DNA of 10,601 bases from JACOTV01 sp964445135 (GTDB taxonomy: Bacteria; Patescibacteriota; Microgenomatia; UBA1406; GWC2-37-13): assembly GCA_964445135.1 (NCBI GenBank), contig CAYUJW010000037.1, forward strand, positions 1-10,601. The letters are read 5' to 3'. The position numbers and the translations under genes were made by a program. Shown here one piece after another: positions 7,595-10,601 of this stretch (its first letter is position 1; every line of letters starts with the position of its first letter). The notes under the pieces are model-generated. The model had not been told where the DNA came from. It saw only the letters and a program-made list of their open reading frames with translations, and did no database searches.

Positions 7595-9045
7595 TTGATC
7601 CGCTTCCTTCAAATAACTCTTACAAGCAAAAGAGTATTAAAAGTGCATTTTCCTTGTTTTTTCAAAGCGGATACTCGGCGCTGCTTGGGCTTGTTGCAAA
7701 TTTGGCAATCACCATCCTTCTCTCACAAGCCGTCTATGGAATGTATCTTACCGTGCTTTCCATGATCACATTTTTGAACTATTTTTCCGACATCGGCCTT
7801 GCTGCCTCACTGATTCAGCGCAAAGACTTAAGCGATGATGACATTAAAACCACCTTTACCACACAGCAAATACTGGTCATCACACTCATGATCATCGGAT
7901 TTTTTGCGACAGGCGTTGTTATTCCGTTTTATCAGCTTCCCATTGAGGGAATGTATCTATACTGGGCACTTCTTATTGCATTTTTTATCTCATCGTTAAA
8001 AACCATTCCTTCTGTGCTGCTGGAGCGACACCTCCAGTTTCAAAAGCTCGTCTTTGTACAAGTTGTTGAAAATACCGTGTTTTATCTGATGGTTGTTGCG
8101 CTTGCACTTATGAACTATGGCCTCATGAGCTTTACGATTGCCGTCGTTCTTCGAGCAATAACTGGATTGATATTGTTATATTCAGTTGCGTTCTGGCGAC
8201 CTCAAATTGGATTTAACAAAAAAAGCTTTCATGAACTCATTCACTTTGGACTTCCATTCCAAGGCGCATCAATGATGGCGCTTTTGAAAGATGATTTACT
8301 CATGCTATATCTTGCCAAAGCCATTGGGTTTGAGGCGCTTGGTCTGGTCGGATGGGCGAAGAAATGGGCAGATGCACCACTTCGCATCGTAATGGATAAT
8401 ATCAGCCGCGTGAGCTTTCCACTTATTTCGCGCTTCCAAGATGATCAAAAGAAGCTTCGTCGCATAGCCGAGCTTATTTTAGAAAATCAAACACTTGTTT
8501 TGGCGCCTGTGTTAATTGGAGCTTCCCTCACCATGAACGACGTGATTCACACCATTCCCCGATACCTGAAGTGGGAACCAGCTGTCCCTCTCTTTATTAT
8601 CTTCGCCATCTCATCTCTCATCCTGTCAGTAAGCGCTCCGTTTATGAATGTATACAATGCTTTGGGGAAAGCGCGAACAACATTTATATTTATGGTAATT
8701 TTGACAATTAGTACGTGGACTGCAACGCCGTTTCTGGTTGGGATCGATCCACAATTTGGATTTCCTATCGCGCACCTTATCACCTCAATCAGCCTGTCCC
8801 CGATCCTCTTTCTAGCCAAGCGTAGTTTTGACATCAATCCAATTCGCGCAACCTACAAACCAATTGTGAGTGCCATCGTTATGGCGGCCGCGGTGCTTGC
8901 GGTTCGTTCGTTCATCACAGTGATTGGCCCGGCCGGAATTGCACTCAACATAGTGGTTGGATCAACAGTCTACATTGCCATGTTGTATTTGGTTTTCAAA
9001 GTGCATATTATTCGTGAATTTAAGCAACTCTATGCAGCACAGTAA
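7582..9045 (+). CDS. Wzx-type polysaccharide (lipid-linked glycan) flippase, MOP superfamily
   Basis: This is a 487-residue membrane protein of the polysaccharide-transporter branch of the MOP/MATE superfamily, which moves lipid-linked oligosaccharides across the cytoplasmic membrane. About 12 to 14 hydrophobic segments are visible, with a short cytoplasmic N-terminus. Typical blocks are FSDIGLAASLIQRKDLS at 68-84 (the conserved turn after helix 2), the AIGFEALGLVGWAKKWA segment at 247-263, SFPLISRFQDD at 278-288 and YNALGKARTT at 358-367. The length is normal for the family, with no truncation. The following GT2 gene overlaps its last 14 bases, so the two are probably translated together from one message. 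The exported glycan is unknown. Substrate cannot be told from a flippase sequence alone. Confidence 0.92.
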   Translation: MSSSIDPLPSNNSYKQKSIKSAFSLFFQSGYSALLGLVANLAITILLSQAVYGMYLTVLSMITFLNYFSDIGLAASLIQRKDLSDDDIKTTFTTQQILVITLMIIGFFATGVVIPFYQLPIEGMYLYWALLIAFFISSLKTIPSVLLERHLQFQKLVFVQVVENTVFYLMVVALALMNYGLMSFTIAVVLRAITGLILLYSVAFWRPQIGFNKKSFHELIHFGLPFQGASMMALLKDDLLMLYLAKAIGFEALGLVGWAKKWADAPLRIVMDNISRVSFPLISRFQDDQKKLRRIAELILENQTLVLAPVLIGASLTMNDVIHTIPRYLKWEPAVPLFIIFAISSLILSVSAPFMNVYNALGKARTTFIFMVILTISTWTATPFLVGIDPQFGFPIAHLITSISLSPILFLAKRSFDINPIRATYKPIVSAIVMAAAVLAVRSFITVIGPAGIALNIVVGSTVYIAMLYLVFKVHIIREFKQLYAAQ

Positions 9046-9871
9046 ACTTGCAATTATCGTGCCGACCATGAATCCATCTATGTTGGCGGATTTGAGAGAA
9101 AGCCTCATTGGCCAACTTGATGAATACGCACAGATGATCATTGTGGGAATTGATGTTACGCCTGAGCAGCTCACCCAATTTGAAGATGCGCAAACTTCCG
9201 TCGTATGCACAAGCAACAGAGGGTATGCCCACGCAGTAAATGTGGGGATTCGTCAGGCAAACCAACTTGCGGCAGACGCATACTGCATCGTCAACGATGA
9301 CACCTATGTTGACACCACTTTTGTCAAATCGGTGAGACTCGCACTCACCAATCATCCCAAAAGCCTCATTGGCGGCAAGATCTACTACGCTCCAAATCAT
9401 GAATACCACGCTGATCGATATACCCAAGCAGAACGAGGAATTGTGCTTTGGTATGCAGGCGGGGTGGTAGACACTGCCCATGCACTTACCCGTCACCGAG
9501 GTGTTGATGAGGTTGATCACGGACAATATGATATTGAGGCGCCGACACAATTTGTGACCGGCTGCTTATTTATATTTGATAAGCAGGTAGTCGACAAAGT
9601 TGGAATGTGGGATGAATCATACTTTCTCTATTATGAAGATGCAGATTATTGTATGAGGGCACAAAAAAAGAAGATTCCCATTTACTACATTCCTTCAATT
9701 CGCCTGTGGCACAAAGTATCCCAATCGACAGGCGGGTCAGGTTCATCAATTCATACCAAATACCAAGATATCAATCGGCTGAGATGGAGTGCAAAATACC
9801 TGCCCATTCGAACCACCGCACATGTAGCACTTCAATACGTACAAAACAAGCTTATTCAAAATAAGCGTTGA
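9032..9871 (+). CDS. GT2-family glycosyltransferase, rhamnosyltransferase-like
   Basis: This is a 279-residue soluble GT-A enzyme expected to add a sugar to a growing lipid-linked glycan in the cytoplasm. It shows IIVPTMN at 8-14, SNRGYAHAVNVGI at 61-73, the metal-binding VNDDTYVD at 87-94, GGKIYY at 114-119, and the acceptor block VTGCLF at 175-180 with DESYFLYYEDADYCMRA at 194-210 (E202-D203 as probable catalytic acids). An LWHK (H227) follows, as in rhamnosyl- and galactofuranosyltransferase-like members. No membrane helix is seen. The start at ATG 9032 is chosen because the domain begins at once; the open frame reaches back to 8957, but those codons lie inside the flippase gene and match nothing in the fold. 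Overlap with the flippase suggests translational coupling. The sugar specificity is not readable. Confidence 0.9.
   Translation: MQHSKLAIIVPTMNPSMLADLRESLIGQLDEYAQMIIVGIDVTPEQLTQFEDAQTSVVCTSNRGYAHAVNVGIRQANQLAADAYCIVNDDTYVDTTFVKSVRLALTNHPKSLIGGKIYYAPNHEYHADRYTQAERGIVLWYAGGVVDTAHALTRHRGVDEVDHGQYDIEAPTQFVTGCLFIFDKQVVDKVGMWDESYFLYYEDADYCMRAQKKKIPIYYIPSIRLWHKVSQSTGGSGSSIHTKYQDINRLRWSAKYLPIRTTAHVALQYVQNKLIQNKR
9850..9866. repeat. Perfect short inverted repeat at the 3' end of the GT2 gene
   Basis: GCTTATT (9850-9856) and AATAAGC (9860-9866) are perfect complements around a CAA loop. The hairpin covers the last codons of the GT2 gene and stops one base before the putative -35 box of the next gene. 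No T-run follows on the plus strand, so it is a poor intrinsic terminator. It might slow transcription, protect the message end or be a protein-binding site. The repeat is seen directly; any function is a guess. Confidence 0.6.
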
Positions 9872-9897
9872 TTGAGACATGCGTTATAGCGTATAAT
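9868..9897 (+). promoter_or_regulatory. Promoter of the LytR_C-domain gene
   Basis: TTGATT (9868-9873) is followed after 18 bases by a perfect TATAAT (9892-9897). The predicted transcription start lies near 9904, giving a leader of about 33 bases before the ATG at 9938. The ATG at 9896 overlaps this -10 box and would not be in the message, which decides the start of the downstream gene. Confidence 0.6.
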
Positions 9898-9937
9898 GAG
9901 CATTGTCTATCAGTTTACTTCGATTCTCATCAATTCT

Positions 9938-10570
9938 ATGGAACACACACCACACCAAACAACCCAACAACCATCACCAAGTGGCCAGTCACATATATTC
10001 CCCAGCTATGCTGACCAACCAAAAAAAGGATCAAAAGCCAAAACTGTTCTCCCAATTGCACTAAGTGTAGCACTTCTGCTTGGCACCCTCGTCATTGCGA
10101 ATAATGAGTTTGGATTTGTAGATCTTGGAGGCGCGACGCAACCAACACCAACACCTGCTCCAACAAGCGCCCCAGCCGAGTCCCCAACACCTGCCGCAAG
10201 CGTTAATAAAGAAGATGTCACAATTGACATATTTAATGGCTCTGGAGTAACTGGGCAAGCTGGAACAATCCAAAGCGCCCTAGAAGCGGCAGACTATACT
10301 CAAATTACCGTTGGCAATGCAGACGACACCGTCGACACAACCATCCAATATGGACCTGGCATTGGCTCAGACATCATCGATGAAATCGAGGCAATACTTA
10401 CAGAGGCTGGATTAAATCCAACTTCCGAAATGGATGATAGCATTGAGGACAATCATGTCGTCATCACCACCGGTTCAGAAGGCAAGGAAGCGGCAGTTGA
10501 GGATGAGGAAGATGCAGAGACTCCAACACCTGCGCCTACATCAACCGAAGCTTCAGGATCGGCTCAATGA
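9938..10570 (+). CDS. Membrane-anchored LytR_C-domain protein with Pro/Thr-rich arms
   Basis: This is a 210-residue protein with a Pro/Gln/Ser-rich cytoplasmic N-terminus, a basic stop at 29-35 (KKGSKAK) and one membrane helix at about 36-54. A PTPTPAPTSAP-type linker follows at 69-85. A LytR_C domain (PF13399) spans about 92-179, with the VTIDIFNGSGVTGQAG opening (94-109) and the closing VVITTG (174-179). After it come an acidic stretch (EDEEDAE, 188-194) and a second TPTPAPTSTE arm ending in a Ser/Ala tail. The catalytic LCP domain that usually precedes LytR_C is absent, so this is a stand-alone form, of unknown role at the cell surface. The start at 9938 is chosen over an in-frame ATG at 9896, which sits in the promoter. 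No Shine-Dalgarno is visible. The Thr/Ser-rich arms could be sites of O-glycosylation, which is speculative. Confidence 0.82.
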   Translation: MEHTPHQTTQQPSPSGQSHIFPSYADQPKKGSKAKTVLPIALSVALLLGTLVIANNEFGFVDLGGATQPTPTPAPTSAPAESPTPAASVNKEDVTIDIFNGSGVTGQAGTIQSALEAADYTQITVGNADDTVDTTIQYGPGIGSDIIDEIEAILTEAGLNPTSEMDDSIEDNHVVITTGSEGKEAAVEDEEDAETPTPAPTSTEASGSAQ

Positions 10571-10601
10571 TTGAAGCTTAATATATCCCTTTTCTTCAAG
10601 C

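Noticed and set aside
8957..9031. Longer N-terminus for the GT2 gene with a hydrophobic, Cys-containing stretch.
   Set aside because: These codons are the flippase coding sequence read in another frame; the GT2 fold begins right after the ATG at 9032.
5769..10570. Recoding of TGA (genetic code 25, known in Gracilibacteria and SR1).
   Set aside because: TGA ends four genes at sensible places (5769-5771, 5796-5794, 9869-9871, 10568-10570), and no coding frame has internal TGA codons.
10571..10599. TTGAAG / CTTCAA pair after the LytR_C gene, as a terminator.
   Set aside because: It has six pairs around a 17-base loop, is low in GC and is cut off by the window end; it cannot be judged.
1..10601. 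CRISPR arrays, tRNA genes, insertion sequences and phage or plasmid features.
   Set aside because: No spaced direct repeats, cloverleaf sequences, transposase motifs or terminal inverted repeats were seen on either strand.

Overview
The window is a gene-dense stretch with nine confident protein genes, no RNA genes, no mobile elements and no gap longer than about 70 bases. It reads as part of a surface-glycan or protein-glycosylation locus. The likely source is a Candidate Phyla Radiation (Patescibacteria) type bacterium. This rests on the combination of GT39-type transferases, a PF10131-type membrane protein, a stand-alone LytR_C protein, very short intergenic gaps and no Shine-Dalgarno motif at any start. 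The assignment is an inference; no phylogenetic marker gene is present. TGA ends several genes, so the stop codons look standard.

Layout: (1) Bases 1-36 may hold the last codons of an upstream gene. (2) A plus-strand pair follows at 70-2203: a GT39-family membrane glycosyltransferase, then a 195-residue seven-helix membrane protein that looks internally duplicated like PQ-loop/SWEET proteins. (3) A minus-strand pair at 4170-2220 encodes a GtrB/DPM1-like polyprenyl-phosphate glycosyltransferase and an LDH2-family oxidoreductase that has lost its usual catalytic histidines. It ends in a good intrinsic terminator. (4) A second GT39 transferase is on the plus strand at 4233-5771, divergent from the GtrB-like gene. 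(5) A minus-strand gene at 7554-5794 encodes a large PF10131/YfhO-like membrane protein. (6) On the plus strand at 7582-9871 a Wzx-type flippase overlaps a GT2 glycosyltransferase. (7) After its own promoter comes a membrane-anchored LytR_C-domain protein with Pro/Thr-rich arms (9938-10570).

How they may work together: the GtrB-like enzyme would load a sugar onto a polyprenyl phosphate on the inner face of the membrane. The GT39 enzymes, and perhaps the PF10131 protein, would use such lipid-linked sugars on the outer face. The flippase and the soluble GT2 would build and export a lipid-linked glycan. The oxidoreductase may modify a sugar precursor, but its altered active site leaves this open. 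The locus has five strand switches and two tight divergent promoter regions, so it is several small transcription units rather than one operon.
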